Source of the DNA: Mycolicibacterium helvum
GTDB lineage: Bacteria; Actinomycetota; Actinomycetes; Mycobacteriales; Mycobacteriaceae
Direction: 5' to 3'
NCBI RefSeq assembly: GCF_010731895.1
Contig: NZ_AP022596.1
Location: forward strand, 5,146,001-5,210,000
Length of the DNA stretch: 64,000 nucleotides
Program-made: the position numbers and the translations under genes
Part shown: positions 55,351 through 64,000 of the stretch, in pieces
Layout of the letters: every line of letters starts with the position of its first letter
Numbering within the stretch: the stretch's first letter is position 1
Notes under the pieces: model-generated
Databases searched by the model: none
Seen by the model: only the letters and a program-made list of their open reading frames with translations
What the model was told of the DNA's origin: nothing

Positions 55351-55785
55351 ATGCCTGCGGCGCTGATCTGGCTTGTCTTCGCCCTGGGCCTTGCCGGTGC
55401 GGAGGCACTGACGGGCGATATGTTCCTGCTGATGCTCTCCGGTGGCGCGCTGGCCGCCGCCGGTTCGAGCTGGCTGCTGGACTTGCCGGTATGGGCCGAC
55501 GGCGCGGTGTTCCTGGTGGTTTCGGTGCTGCTCGTGCTGCTGGTGCGGCCCGCGCTGCGCCGCAAATTCACCGCGGGTAAGGGGCTGCCGGAACCGGTCA
55601 AGGCGCTGGAAGGCAAGAACGCGCTGGTGCTCGGCCGGGTTTCGCAGCATGAAGGCCAGGTGAAGCTCGAAGGCGAAGTCTGGACGGCACGTCCCTACAA
55701 CGACAACGATGTCTACGAGCCGGGCGACCACGTCACCGTCATGCACATCGACGGTGCCACCGCGGTCGTCTGGAAGAACGGGTAA
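55351..55785 (+). CDS. NfeD-family membrane protein
   Basis: 144-residue protein, the same length as Rv1487. Two or three N-terminal helices (about residues 5-22, 25-45 and 48-68) precede an OB-fold domain ([23 protein letters not shown] and on). NfeD proteins pair with SPFH proteins in membrane microdomains; such a gene follows 12 bases downstream. It starts at ATG 55351. The role in membrane quality control is inferred from family knowledge. Confidence 0.92.
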   Translation: MPAALIWLVFALGLAGAEALTGDMFLLMLSGGALAAAGSSWLLDLPVWADGAVFLVVSVLLVLLVRPALRRKFTAGKGLPEPVKALEGKNALVLGRVSQHEGQVKLEGEVWTARPYNDNDVYEPGDHVTVMHIDGATAVVWKNG

Positions 55786-55797
55786 GGAGAACCCTTC

Positions 55798-57045
55798 ATG
55801 GACGGTGCAGTTGCGGGTCTGGTCCTACTGGCGGTGCTGGTGATCTTCGCCATCATCGTCGTCGCCAAGTCCGTCGCCCTGATCCCGCAAGCCGAGGCCG
55901 CCGTCATCGAGCGGCTCGGGCGCTACAGCAAGACTGTCTCGGGGCAGCTCACCCTGCTGGTCCCGTTCGTGGACAAGGTCCGGGCGCGGGTCGACCTGCG
56001 TGAGCGGGTGGTGTCCTTCCCGCCGCAACCGGTGATCACCGAGGACAACCTGACCGTCAACATCGACACCGTGGTGTACTTCCAGGTCACCAACCCACAA
56101 GCGGCGGTCTATCAGATCAGCAACTACATCGTCGGTGTGGAACAGCTGACCACCACCACGCTGCGCAACGTGGTCGGCGGCATGACCCTCGAGCAGACGC
56201 TGACCAGCCGTGACCAGATCAACGGTCAGCTCCGCGGTGTGCTCGACGAAGCCACCGGCCGCTGGGGCCTTCGGGTCGCCCGCGTCGAGTTGCGCAGCAT
56301 CGACCCGCCGCCGTCCATCCAGGACTCGATGGAAAAGCAGATGCGCGCCGACCGTGAGAAGCGTGCGATGATCCTCACCGCCGAGGGCAGCCGGGAAGCC
56401 GCGATCAAGCAGGCCGAGGGCCAGAAGCAAGCCCAGATCCTGGCCGCCGAGGGCGCCAAACAGGCCGCGATCCTGGCCGCCGAGGCCGACCGGCAATCCC
56501 GAATCCTGCGGGCCCAGGGCGAGCGGGCCGCGTCGTACCTGCAGGCGCAGGGCCAGGCCAAGGCCATCGAGAAGACGTTCGCCGCCATCAAGGCGGGCCG
56601 GCCCACCCCGGAGATGCTGGCCTACCAGTACCTGCAGACGCTGCCGCAGATGGCCAAGGGTGAGGCCAACAAGGTGTGGTTGGTGCCCAGCGACTTCGGT
56701 TCGGCGTTGCAGGGATTCACCAAGATGCTCGGTGCGCCCGGCGAGGACGGCGTGTATCGGTACACGCCGTCGCCGGTGGAGGAGAACCTGCCCATGCAGG
56801 ACGACTCCGACGAGGTCGCCGACTGGTTCGACACCAAGACCGACCCCGCGATCGCCCAAGCGGTGGCCAAGGCCGAGGCCGAGGCGCGGACGTCCGTGCC
56901 TGCGGTCGGCGCAGCCCCGGTGCCGCCGCCCCAGGACGCGATCGCCCCGCCGCAGCGTTCGTACCCGCCGCTGTCCGAGCAGCAGGCCCCGCCGGCCGAC
57001 CCGCAATATGCGCCGCCGCCGCCCGGCTCGCACCGCGCTACTTAG
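55798..57045 (+). CDS. SPFH/stomatin-like membrane protein
   Basis: 415-residue protein in the place of Rv1488. One N-terminal helix (about residues 6-25) is followed by the SPFH domain (LIPQAEAAVIERLGRYSKTV near 28, VITEDNLTVNIDTVVYFQV near 75). A long Ala/Glu/Gln-rich coiled coil runs from about 185 to 260, then a Pro-rich tail. Such proteins form oligomers in lipid microdomains with NfeD. It starts at ATG 55798 with AAGGAGA upstream, and its last 8 bases overlap the converging gene. Confidence 0.94.
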   Translation: MDGAVAGLVLLAVLVIFAIIVVAKSVALIPQAEAAVIERLGRYSKTVSGQLTLLVPFVDKVRARVDLRERVVSFPPQPVITEDNLTVNIDTVVYFQVTNPQAAVYQISNYIVGVEQLTTTTLRNVVGGMTLEQTLTSRDQINGQLRGVLDEATGRWGLRVARVELRSIDPPPSIQDSMEKQMRADREKRAMILTAEGSREAAIKQAEGQKQAQILAAEGAKQAAILAAEADRQSRILRAQGERAASYLQAQGQAKAIEKTFAAIKAGRPTPEMLAYQYLQTLPQMAKGEANKVWLVPSDFGSALQGFTKMLGAPGEDGVYRYTPSPVEENLPMQDDSDEVADWFDTKTDPAIAQAVAKAEAEARTSVPAVGAAPVPPPQDAIAPPQRSYPPLSEQQAPPADPQYAPPPPGSHRAT

Positions 57046-57739
57046 CCGCGGCTCGCACCTCGTACACCAGCCCAGCGACGCCGACGGCCGCGGTGCACAC
57101 CGACACCAGCACCAGCAGTGGGCTGATGTTGCCGGTCAGCGCGTCTCCGAGGAACACCACGGCGGCGGTGCCGGGGATCAGCCCCGCCAGCGTCGCCCAG
57201 AAGTAAGGGAGCACCCGCACCGCCGACGCCCCGGCGGCGTAGTTGAGCACCGAGAACGGCACCGCGGGGATCATTCGCAGCGAGAAGATCGCCCGCCAGC
57301 CACTGGCCTGCAGTCGGGCGTCCACCGCCTCCACCGCCGGATGACTGACCAGGCGGCTGAGCTGCCAGCCCAGCGCACGCACCAGCACCAGGGCGAGCAG
57401 CGCGCTCACCGTGCTCGCGACCACGGCGATCGCCACGCCGAGCGCGGGCCCGAACAAGAGTCCGGCGGCCAGCGTGAACGCGGTGCGGGGGAAGGGGAAG
57501 ACGGTGACGACGATGTGCGCGCCGAGGAACGCCAGCGGGAACCAGGCGCCGAGCGATGTCGCCCAGTCCCGCAATTGCAGGGCGGTGGGCAGCGGCACCA
57601 GGATCACTACTGCGACGAGAATCACAGTGGCGATCGCGGTGACGACAATGCGGGTTCGGGATACCTGGCGCGCCGTAGAGACCAGCGCTGAGCGCACACT
57701 GCGCAGCGTGTTGCGGGTCTTCGACGTCACGTTGACCAA
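57038..57739 (-). CDS. TVP38/TMEM64 (DedA-like) membrane protein
   Basis: 233-residue protein with about six helices, in the place of Rv1491c. The VTT-domain signature is FPFPRTAFTLAAGLLFGPALGV near residue 80, followed by FSLRMIPAVPFSVLNYAAG near 150. Such proteins are implicated in lipid scrambling or transport. The start is TTG 57739 or, just as likely, GTG 57730. It is divergent from mutA. Confidence 0.88.
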   Translation of the reverse strand: MVNVTSKTRNTLRSVRSALVSTARQVSRTRIVVTAIATVILVAVVILVPLPTALQLRDWATSLGAWFPLAFLGAHIVVTVFPFPRTAFTLAAGLLFGPALGVAIAVVASTVSALLALVLVRALGWQLSRLVSHPAVEAVDARLQASGWRAIFSLRMIPAVPFSVLNYAAGASAVRVLPYFWATLAGLIPGTAAVVFLGDALTGNISPLLVLVSVCTAAVGVAGLVYEVRAAAK

Positions 57740-57778
57740 GATTACGGGCAGGTGTAGTCGGCGGCGTGACGCCTGAGG

Positions 57779-57797
57779 CCATCATTTAGCCTGATGG
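57779..57797. promoter_or_regulatory. Inverted repeat around probable mutA -10 element
   Basis: CCATCA (57779-57784) and TGATGG (57792-57797) flank TTTAGCC, which contains a -10-like TAGCCT (57787-57792). It lies between the divergent membrane-protein gene and mutA, about 56 bases before the mutA start. It may be an operator or just the promoter core. Confidence 0.35.
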
Positions 57798-57852
57798 TCT
57801 GGTGGCGTTCCCAGGTATGGGCGCCCACATGCTGCGACAACAGGAGTTGCCG

Positions 57853-59694
57853 GTGTCAGTAGAGGTGGAGGAGGCACGCGCCCGCTGGCGCACCGCCGTG
57901 GCCGGCGTGCTGGCCAAGAGCAGCCGGAAAGACCCGGCAGACCTGCCCGCTGAACCCGAGACGCTGCTGGACTCGCCCACTTACGAGGGCTTTTCGATCC
58001 GGCCGCTCTATACCGCGCTGGACGCACTGCCGGAACCGCCGCTGCCCGGCACCTGGCCGTTCGTCCGCGGCGCCGATGCCCGTCGCGATGTCGTGAGCGG
58101 ATGGAAGGTCGCCGAGGTGTTCCCGGCGCCCGACTTCACCGCCGCGGTCGCCGACGGCAACGCCGTGGTGTTGGGCGCGCTCGGCGACGGGGTCAGCGCG
58201 CTGATGCTGCGCGTCGGGGACAACGGTGTAGCTCCCGCCGACCTCGATCGGCTACTGGAAGGCGTCTACCTGGAGCTCGCACCGGTGATCCTCGATGCCG
58301 GGGCGCAGTTCGGTGCCGCCGCAGAGGCGGTGCTGGCACTGGTGGCCGGTGCCACTGACGCCCAGCGCGCCACGATGTCGATCGACCTGGGCGCCGACCC
58401 GCTGACCGCGCCACTGAGCGGAATCGCCGCGCCGGCCATCGAGGACGTCACCGGCGTGGCACAGACCTTGGCCGGTGGCAGCGGGGTGCGTGCCATCACC
58501 GTTGACGGCCCAGCGTTCCACAACCGCGGTGCCAATGCGGCATGGGAGCTGGCCGGGGTGCTGGGTGCCGCCGTCGAGTACGTGCGGGCGCTGGTCGACG
58601 CCGGTATCGAGGTGGCCGACGCGCTGCGACAGATCAGCTTTCGCCTGGTGGCCGACGACGACCAGTTCCTGTCGATCGCGAAATTCCGTGCGGGCCGCCA
58701 ACTCTGGGCCCGAGTCGCCGATGTGCTTGGCCAACCCGACAGCGGGGCGGTGACGGTACACGCGGTCACGTCGCTGCCGATGATGACGCAGCGCGATCCG
58801 TGGGTGAACATGCTCCGCACGACGCTGGCCGCCTTCGGCGCGGGCGTCGGGGGAGCCGATACCGTCGCGGTGCTGCCGTTCGATGTCGCGATCCCCAGCG
58901 GATTCCCCGGCATCAGCGCCGGTTTCGCCCGCCGCATCGCGCGCAACACCCAGCTGCTGCTGCTGGAAGAGTCGCATATCGGGCGGGTGCTCGATCCGGC
59001 CGGCGGCTCCTGGTATGTGGAGGACCTCACCAAGAACCTTGCCGCCCAGGCATGGTCGCACTTCCAGGACATCGAGTTCCGCGGCGGGTTCGTGGCGGCG
59101 CGCGATCACATCGCCGAGCAGATCGAGCAGGTGCGGGTGCGTCGGGCCGACGACATCGCTCACCGCCGGACCGCGCTGACGGGAATCAACGAATTCCCGA
59201 ATCTGTCCGAACCGCCACTGCCGCATTACAGCTCGTCGGAAACCGTGCGCCGCTACGCGGCGGGTTTCGAGGCGCTGCGCGACCGCTCCGACGCTTTCTT
59301 GGAGCGCACCGGTTCGCGCCCGCTGGCCCTGCTGCTGCCGCTGGGGCCGCTGGCCGAGAACAACATCCGGGCCACGTTCGCGGCCAACCTACTGGCCTCC
59401 GGCGGAATCGAAGCCGTCAACCCGGGCACCGTCGATGCCGCCGGGACGGCTGCTGCGATCGCCGATGCCGGCGCCTCAGTGGCGGTGATCTGCGGCACCG
59501 ATGCGCGCTATGGCACCGACGCCTCCGATGTGGTGCAGGCGGCGCGCGCGGCCGGACTCGACCAGGTCCTGCTCGCCGGCCCGGAGAAGGCCGTAGCCGA
59601 CGTCGCGGCCGATGCCCGCCCCGATGGTTACCTGACTGCGAAAATCGATGCGGTCGAAGCGCTTTCGTCCCTGCTCACCCGATTGGGGGCCTGA
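57853..59694 (+). CDS. mutA: Methylmalonyl-CoA mutase small subunit
   Basis: Smaller, B12-free subunit of the heterodimeric mutase that interconverts methylmalonyl-CoA and succinyl-CoA in propionate and cholesterol breakdown. It has 613 residues (615 in M. tuberculosis). Shared segments include [35 protein letters not shown], and [25 protein letters not shown] 57853 is chosen because AGGAG sits six bases upstream and the length fits; the frame is open to 57802. mutB starts two bases after the stop. Confidence 0.94.
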   Translation: MSVEVEEARARWRTAVAGVLAKSSRKDPADLPAEPETLLDSPTYEGFSIRPLYTALDALPEPPLPGTWPFVRGADARRDVVSGWKVAEVFPAPDFTAAVADGNAVVLGALGDGVSALMLRVGDNGVAPADLDRLLEGVYLELAPVILDAGAQFGAAAEAVLALVAGATDAQRATMSIDLGADPLTAPLSGIAAPAIEDVTGVAQTLAGGSGVRAITVDGPAFHNRGANAAWELAGVLGAAVEYVRALVDAGIEVADALRQISFRLVADDDQFLSIAKFRAGRQLWARVADVLGQPDSGAVTVHAVTSLPMMTQRDPWVNMLRTTLAAFGAGVGGADTVAVLPFDVAIPSGFPGISAGFARRIARNTQLLLLEESHIGRVLDPAGGSWYVEDLTKNLAAQAWSHFQDIEFRGGFVAARDHIAEQIEQVRVRRADDIAHRRTALTGINEFPNLSEPPLPHYSSSETVRRYAAGFEALRDRSDAFLERTGSRPLALLLPLGPLAENNIRATFAANLLASGGIEAVNPGTVDAAGTAAAIADAGASVAVICGTDARYGTDASDVVQAARAAGLDQVLLAGPEKAVADVAADARPDGYLTAKIDAVEALSSLLTRLGA

Positions 59695-59695
59695 T

Positions 59696-61978
59696 ATGAC
59701 TCAGTCCGATGTCGCCGGCTCCGCGGCTCCGGCCAGCACGAGCACCGTACCCAGCTTCGCCGACGTCCCGCTGCACGGTGAGCGCCCGGCGACGGCGCCC
59801 ACCGAGGCCGCCGTGGCCGAGCACGTTGCCGCCGCCGCGTCGGCGCACGGCTACACCGCTGAGCAGCTGGAATGGCAGACCCCCGAAGGAATCGCCGTCA
59901 AACCGGTGTATGTCGGCGCCGACCGCGACGCCATCGCCGCCGCGGGATACCCGCTCGACAGCTTCCCCGGCGAGCCGCCGTTCATCCGCGGGCCCTACCC
60001 GACGATGTACGTCAACCAGCCGTGGACCATCCGGCAGTACGCCGGGTTCTCGACCGCCGCCGAATCCAACGCGTTCTACCGGCGCAACCTGGCGGCCGGC
60101 CAGAAGGGTCTGTCGGTGGCCTTCGACCTGGCCACCCACCGCGGCTACGACTCCGACCATCCGCGGGTCGCCGGCGATGTCGGAATGGCCGGTGTGGCCA
60201 TCGATTCCATCTTGGACATGCGCCAGCTGTTCGACGGTATCGACTTGGGTGCCGTCAGCGTGTCGATGACGATGAACGGCGCCGTGTTGCCGATCCTGGC
60301 GCTGTACGTGGTGGCGGCCGAGGAGCAGGGGGTGCCTCCGGAGAAGCTGGCCGGGACCATCCAGAACGACATCCTCAAAGAATTCATGGTCCGCAACACC
60401 TACATCTATCCGCCGAAGCCGTCGATGCGGATCATTTCGGACATCTTCGGTTACACCAGCGCCAAGATGCCGAAGTTCAACTCGATCTCGATCTCCGGCT
60501 ACCACATCCAAGAGGCCGGTGCCACAGCCGATCTCGAGCTCGCCTACACGTTGGCCGACGGTGTGGAGTACCTCAAGGCCGGCCGGGATGCCGGGCTAGA
60601 CGTGGACAAGTTCGCGCCGCGGCTGTCGTTCTTCTGGGGCATCGGCATGAACTTCTTCATGGAGGTCGCCAAGCTGCGGGCCGGTCGGCTGCTGTGGAGT
60701 GAACTGGTCGCCGAGTTCGGCGCCAAGAATCCCAAATCGCTGTCGCTGCGCACCCATTCACAGACGTCGGGCTGGTCACTGACCGCCCAGGATGTGTTCA
60801 ACAACGTCGCGCGGACCTGCGTGGAGGCGATGGCAGCCACCCAGGGTCATACCCAGTCGCTGCATACCAACGCACTCGACGAGGCGCTGGCACTGCCCAC
60901 CGACTTCTCCGCGCGCATCGCGCGCAACACCCAGCTGCTGCTACAGCAGGAGTCGGGCACCACCCGGCCGATCGATCCCTGGGGTGGCTCGTACTACGTG
61001 GAGTGGCTGACCCATCAGCTGGCCGAGAAGGCGCGCGCGCACATCGCCGAGGTCGCCGAACACGGTGGTATGGCCCAGGCCATCGGCGAGGGCATCCCGA
61101 AGCTGCGCATCGAGGAAGCCGCCGCGCGCACTCAGGCGCGCATCGACTCCGGTGCCCAGCCGCTGATCGGGGTGAACAAGTACCAGGTCACCGAGGACCA
61201 GGAGATCGAGGTCCTCAAGGTCGAGAACAGCCGGGTGCGCGCCGAACAGCTGGCCAAGCTGGCGCAACTGCGTGCCGAACGTGACGAGGCGGCCTGCCAG
61301 GCGGCGCTGGACGAGTTGACCAGGGCCGCAGGCACGTCGGGCCCGGCCGGCGAGGACGGACTGGGCAACAACCTGCTGGCGCTGGCCATCAATGCCGCGC
61401 GTGCCAAGGCCACCCTCGGTGAGATCTCCGACGCCCTGGAGAAGGTGTACGGCCGGCATCAGGCCGAGATCCGAACCATCGCTGGTGTCTATCGGGATGA
61501 GGTCGGAAAGGCTCAGAATGTGAGTGCCGCAACCGAATTGGTGGAGAAGTTCGCCGAGTCCGATGGGCGCCGGCCACGCATCCTGGTGGCCAAGATGGGT
61601 CAGGACGGCCACGACCGGGGGCAGAAGGTCATCGCCACCGCGTTCGCCGACATCGGCTTCGACGTCGACGTGGGTTCGCTGTTCTCCACCCCGGAGGAGG
61701 TCGCACGGCAAGCTGCCGACAACGACGTCCACGTGGTGGGGGTGTCCTCGTTGGCTGCCGGGCACCTGACACTGGTGCCGGCACTGCGCGATGCGCTGGC
61801 CGAGGTGGGGCGTCCCGACATCATGGTGGTCGTGGGTGGCGTCATCCCACCCGGTGACTTTGACGAGCTCTATGCCGCCGGAGCCACTGCGATCTTCCCG
61901 CCCGGCACGGTGATCGCCGATGCTGCGGTGGATCTGCTGCACAAGCTCGCCGAGCGGCTCGGCTACGACCTCACCTGA
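59696..61978 (+). CDS. mutB: Methylmalonyl-CoA mutase large subunit
   Basis: Catalytic, adenosylcobalamin-binding subunit, 760 residues. The TIM-barrel substrate domain has [20 protein letters not shown] near residue 98 and [13 protein letters not shown] near 265. The C-terminal B12 domain has the DxHxxG motif in [14 protein letters not shown] near 642, with the cobalt-ligand His, and [16 protein letters not shown]. It starts at ATG 59696, right after mutA. Its stop shares one base with the meaB start. Confidence 0.97.
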   Translation: MTQSDVAGSAAPASTSTVPSFADVPLHGERPATAPTEAAVAEHVAAAASAHGYTAEQLEWQTPEGIAVKPVYVGADRDAIAAAGYPLDSFPGEPPFIRGPYPTMYVNQPWTIRQYAGFSTAAESNAFYRRNLAAGQKGLSVAFDLATHRGYDSDHPRVAGDVGMAGVAIDSILDMRQLFDGIDLGAVSVSMTMNGAVLPILALYVVAAEEQGVPPEKLAGTIQNDILKEFMVRNTYIYPPKPSMRIISDIFGYTSAKMPKFNSISISGYHIQEAGATADLELAYTLADGVEYLKAGRDAGLDVDKFAPRLSFFWGIGMNFFMEVAKLRAGRLLWSELVAEFGAKNPKSLSLRTHSQTSGWSLTAQDVFNNVARTCVEAMAATQGHTQSLHTNALDEALALPTDFSARIARNTQLLLQQESGTTRPIDPWGGSYYVEWLTHQLAEKARAHIAEVAEHGGMAQAIGEGIPKLRIEEAAARTQARIDSGAQPLIGVNKYQVTEDQEIEVLKVENSRVRAEQLAKLAQLRAERDEAACQAALDELTRAAGTSGPAGEDGLGNNLLALAINAARAKATLGEISDALEKVYGRHQAEIRTIAGVYRDEVGKAQNVSAATELVEKFAESDGRRPRILVAKMGQDGHDRGQKVIATAFADIGFDVDVGSLFSTPEEVARQAADNDVHVVGVSSLAAGHLTLVPALRDALAEVGRPDIMVVVGGVIPPGDFDELYAAGATAIFPPGTVIADAAVDLLHKLAERLGYDLT

Positions 61979-62961
61979 TGGCCGCCGACGTCGACGTGCT
62001 CGCCGAGGCGATCCGCGCCGGTGATCGGGCGGCGCTGGCGCGGGCCATCACGCTGGTCGAGTCGACCCGCGCCGATCACCGTGACCAGGCCCAGCGCCTG
62101 CTGCTGGAACTGACGCCCGACGCGGGTAAGGCCATCCACATCGGTATCACCGGGGTGCCCGGGGTGGGGAAGTCGACCACGATCGAAGCGCTGGGCATGT
62201 ACCTCATCGAGCAGGGCCATCGGGTCGCGGTGCTGGCCGTCGACCCGTCGTCGACCCGCACCGGCGGTTCGATTCTGGGGGACAAGACCCGCATGGCGCA
62301 GCTTGCCGTGAATGCGAACGCCTATATACGGCCGTCGCCGACGTCGGGAACCCTCGGCGGCGTCGCAAAGGCGACCCGGGAGACGATCGTGCTTGCCGAG
62401 GCCGCCGGCTTCGACGTGATCCTGGTCGAGACAGTCGGCGTCGGGCAGTCCGAAGTGACTGTCTCGAACATGGTGGACACCTTTGTTTTCCTCACTCTGG
62501 CCCGCACCGGCGACCAGTTGCAGGGGATCAAGAAGGGGGTGCTGGAACTCGCCGACATCGTCGTGGTGAACAAGGCTGACGGCGCGCACACCACCGAAGC
62601 CCAAGCGTGCGCGCGCGAGTTGTCGGCGGCGATCAGACTGATCTATCCACGCGAAACACTTTGGCGCCCACCGGTATTGACGATGAGCGCGCTGGAGGGT
62701 ACCGGCTTGCGAGAGCTGTGGGACACCGTCTTGCGGCATCGTGACGTCTTGACCAAAGCCGGCGAGTTCGACGCCCGCCGCCGCGCCCAGCAAGTCGACT
62801 GGACCTGGTCGATGGTGCGTGACACCGTCCTCGACCGGGTGCTGAGTCACCCGGTTGTACGCGCCGAGCGGGCCGAGATTGAGCGTCAGGTCCGCGACGG
62901 TGAGCTCACTCCCACGCTGGCCGCCCAGCGAATCCTCGAGATAGCCCAGCAGTCAACCTGA
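61978..62961 (+). CDS. meaB: MeaB-type GTPase chaperone of methylmalonyl-CoA mutase
   Basis: 327-residue G3E GTPase (Rv1496; formerly ArgK-like) that protects the mutase and gates its cofactor loading. The P-loop is GITGVPGVGKSTTIEALG near residue 60, followed by LAVDPSSTRTGGSILGDKTRM (switch region), VETVGVGQSEVTVSNMVD, and the base-recognition VVNKADGA near 200. It starts at ATG 61978, overlapping mutB by one base. The mazEF4 genes found here in M. tuberculosis are absent. Confidence 0.95.
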   Translation: MAADVDVLAEAIRAGDRAALARAITLVESTRADHRDQAQRLLLELTPDAGKAIHIGITGVPGVGKSTTIEALGMYLIEQGHRVAVLAVDPSSTRTGGSILGDKTRMAQLAVNANAYIRPSPTSGTLGGVAKATRETIVLAEAAGFDVILVETVGVGQSEVTVSNMVDTFVFLTLARTGDQLQGIKKGVLELADIVVVNKADGAHTTEAQACARELSAAIRLIYPRETLWRPPVLTMSALEGTGLRELWDTVLRHRDVLTKAGEFDARRRAQQVDWTWSMVRDTVLDRVLSHPVVRAERAEIERQVRDGELTPTLAAQRILEIAQQST

Positions 62962-63034
62962 CGGGCCGTCAGTCAAGTTAACGTTTTGGCAACAAATCGC
63001 TGCAGATGTGCTTAGACCGATTAAATTCCCATCT

Positions 63035-64000
63035 GTGACTCAGGCGATTCGCAGCAGCGGCACACTGCCCCATGGGGTGCAGGGTGCCGCCGACCCGAAC
63101 TTCGCCTCCGCGGTGCGAAGCTTCGCGGCGATGTTTCCGCATCCGCGCTTCGGCGGCGGTGCGCTGGCGGTCTATCTCGACGGCCAGCCCGTGGTCGACG
63201 TGTGGACCGGCTGGTCGGATCGACGGGGACGGCAGCACTGGTCCGCGGACACCGGGGCCATGGTGTTCTCGGCGACCAAAGGTGTGGCCTCGACGGTCAT
63301 CCACCGGCTCGCCGACCGCGGCCTGATCGACTACGACGCTCCGATGGCCGAGTACTGGCCGGCGTTCGGCGCCAACGGCAAGGCGGACATCACCGTTCGC
63401 GACGTGATGCAGCACCGCGCGGGTCTGGCGCATCTACGCGGCGTGCGCACGCGTGACCTGCTCGACCACCTGGTCATGGAGGACCGCATCGCGGCAGCGG
63501 CGGTAGGCCGGAACTTCGGCAAGCCCGCCTATCACGCGCTCACCTACGGCTGGCTGCTGTCCGGCTTGGCCCGGGCGGTCACCGGCACGGGGATGCGGGA
63601 TCTGATCCGTACCGAGGTGGCCGCACCGCTCAATACCGACGGGATTCACCTGGGGAGGCCGCCGGTCGGTGCGCCGACCCGGGCCGCGAGCATTATCGGA
63701 CCCCAGCTCAGCATCCCCAACCCGGTCTTCAACGCCGTCGCACCCCGGCTCGCGGCCTTCGAACGGTCGGCGATCTTCGGCTCCATGTACTTCCCCGGCA
63801 TGCGGTCGACCGTCCAGGGCGCGATGCCGTTACTCGACAGCGAGCTGCCGTCGGCCAACGGGGTGGCCACCGCGCGCAGCCTGGCCCGCATGTACGGCGC
63901 GATCGCCAACGGCGGCGAGATCGACGGCCGGCGCTATCTGTCGTCCGAATTGGTCGCGGGCCTCACCGGCCGGCGCAATCTGACTCCGGACCGCAACCTG
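63035..64000 (+). CDS. lipL: Beta-lactamase-fold esterase, LipL-like (cut by window end)
   Basis: The frame opens at GTG 63035 and stays open for 322 codons to the window end, so the C-terminus is missing. It is a serine hydrolase of the class C beta-lactamase/DD-peptidase fold, in the place of Rv1497 (LipL, about 430 residues). The nucleophile motif is VFSATKGVAS (Ser-x-x-Lys, near residue 76-79), and the Tyr motif lies in YHALTYGWLLSGLARAVTG near 170. DVMQHRAGLAHL is typical of the family. A -10-like TAAATT (63022-63027) ends seven bases before the start, so the mRNA may be leaderless. Confidence 0.9.
   Translation, partial: MTQAIRSSGTLPHGVQGAADPNFASAVRSFAAMFPHPRFGGGALAVYLDGQPVVDVWTGWSDRRGRQHWSADTGAMVFSATKGVASTVIHRLADRGLIDYDAPMAEYWPAFGANGKADITVRDVMQHRAGLAHLRGVRTRDLLDHLVMEDRIAAAAVGRNFGKPAYHALTYGWLLSGLARAVTGTGMRDLIRTEVAAPLNTDGIHLGRPPVGAPTRAASIIGPQLSIPNPVFNAVAPRLAAFERSAIFGSMYFPGMRSTVQGAMPLLDSELPSANGVATARSLARMYGAIANGGEIDGRRYLSSELVAGLTGRRNLTPDRNL

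Noticed and set aside
57740..57852. Cobalamin riboswitch before mutA
   Set aside because: The spacer is too short and lacks a B12-box-like core.
62962..63034. KstR-type operator around the GTTAAC word before lipL
   Set aside because: The AAC and GTT halves are adjacent instead of separated by two bases, so the motif does not fit.

Overview
The window is a high-GC (about two-thirds G+C) chromosomal segment whose gene content and order match the Mycobacterium tuberculosis stretch from pgk (Rv1437) to lipL (Rv1497). It lacks the PE_PGRS genes, mazEF4, ctpD, trxB1 and fadE15 found there in M. tuberculosis, and its sufB has no intein. I read it as core chromosome of a mycobacterium outside the tuberculosis complex, probably a rapid grower (Mycolicibacterium type). 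Species cannot be named from the sequence. No rRNA, tRNA, CRISPR array, IS element or phage gene was seen, and no gene-free stretch exceeds 300 bases; the largest gaps are 18271-18513, 9550-9668 and 46146-46335.

Layout. 1-1853: end of the glycolytic pgk-tpiA operon plus secG. 1873-6354: accessory block with a quinone oxidoreductase/MarR divergent pair, an amidohydrolase and a DUF222/HNH protein. 6485-9310: ppc. 9313-18270 (minus): pentose phosphate operon tkt-tal-zwf-opcA-pgl followed by a small coiled-coil protein and a fadD gene, nearly all translationally coupled. 18514-30058: haem A biosynthesis genes ctaB and ctaA flank a lineage-specific three-gene module (rifampicin-phosphotransferase-like enzyme, CrtC/lipocalin-like protein, TetR), qor and an ATP-grasp gene. 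An ABC exporter coupled to mannosyltransferase mptB follows.

30147-37609: the complete Suf iron-sulfur operon sufR-B-D-C-S-U-T with two unknown genes attached, then an Old Yellow Enzyme, thioredoxin, an enoyl-CoA hydratase and an ABC-F protein. 41993-45412: aconitase and its TetR repressor. 45582-51692: envelope block with a DUF6676-like protein, peptidoglycan hydrolases ripA and ripB, and moxR1-DUF58-VWA. 51766-54444: fabG1-inhA-hemH (mycolic acid synthesis and haem). 54413-57739: NfeD/SPFH pair and membrane proteins. 57853-62961: methylmalonyl-CoA mutase mutA-mutB with its GTPase chaperone meaB. The window ends inside a beta-lactamase-fold esterase.

Themes: tight operons with 1-4 base start/stop overlaps; two mini-ORFs that bridge neighbouring genes with overlaps at both ends (13431-13466 and 27322-27390); recognisable operators for SufR, AcnR, an MtrA-type regulator and a MarR protein; and an unexplained RPH-like/CrtC-like/TetR module, which is the best candidate here for undescribed biochemistry.
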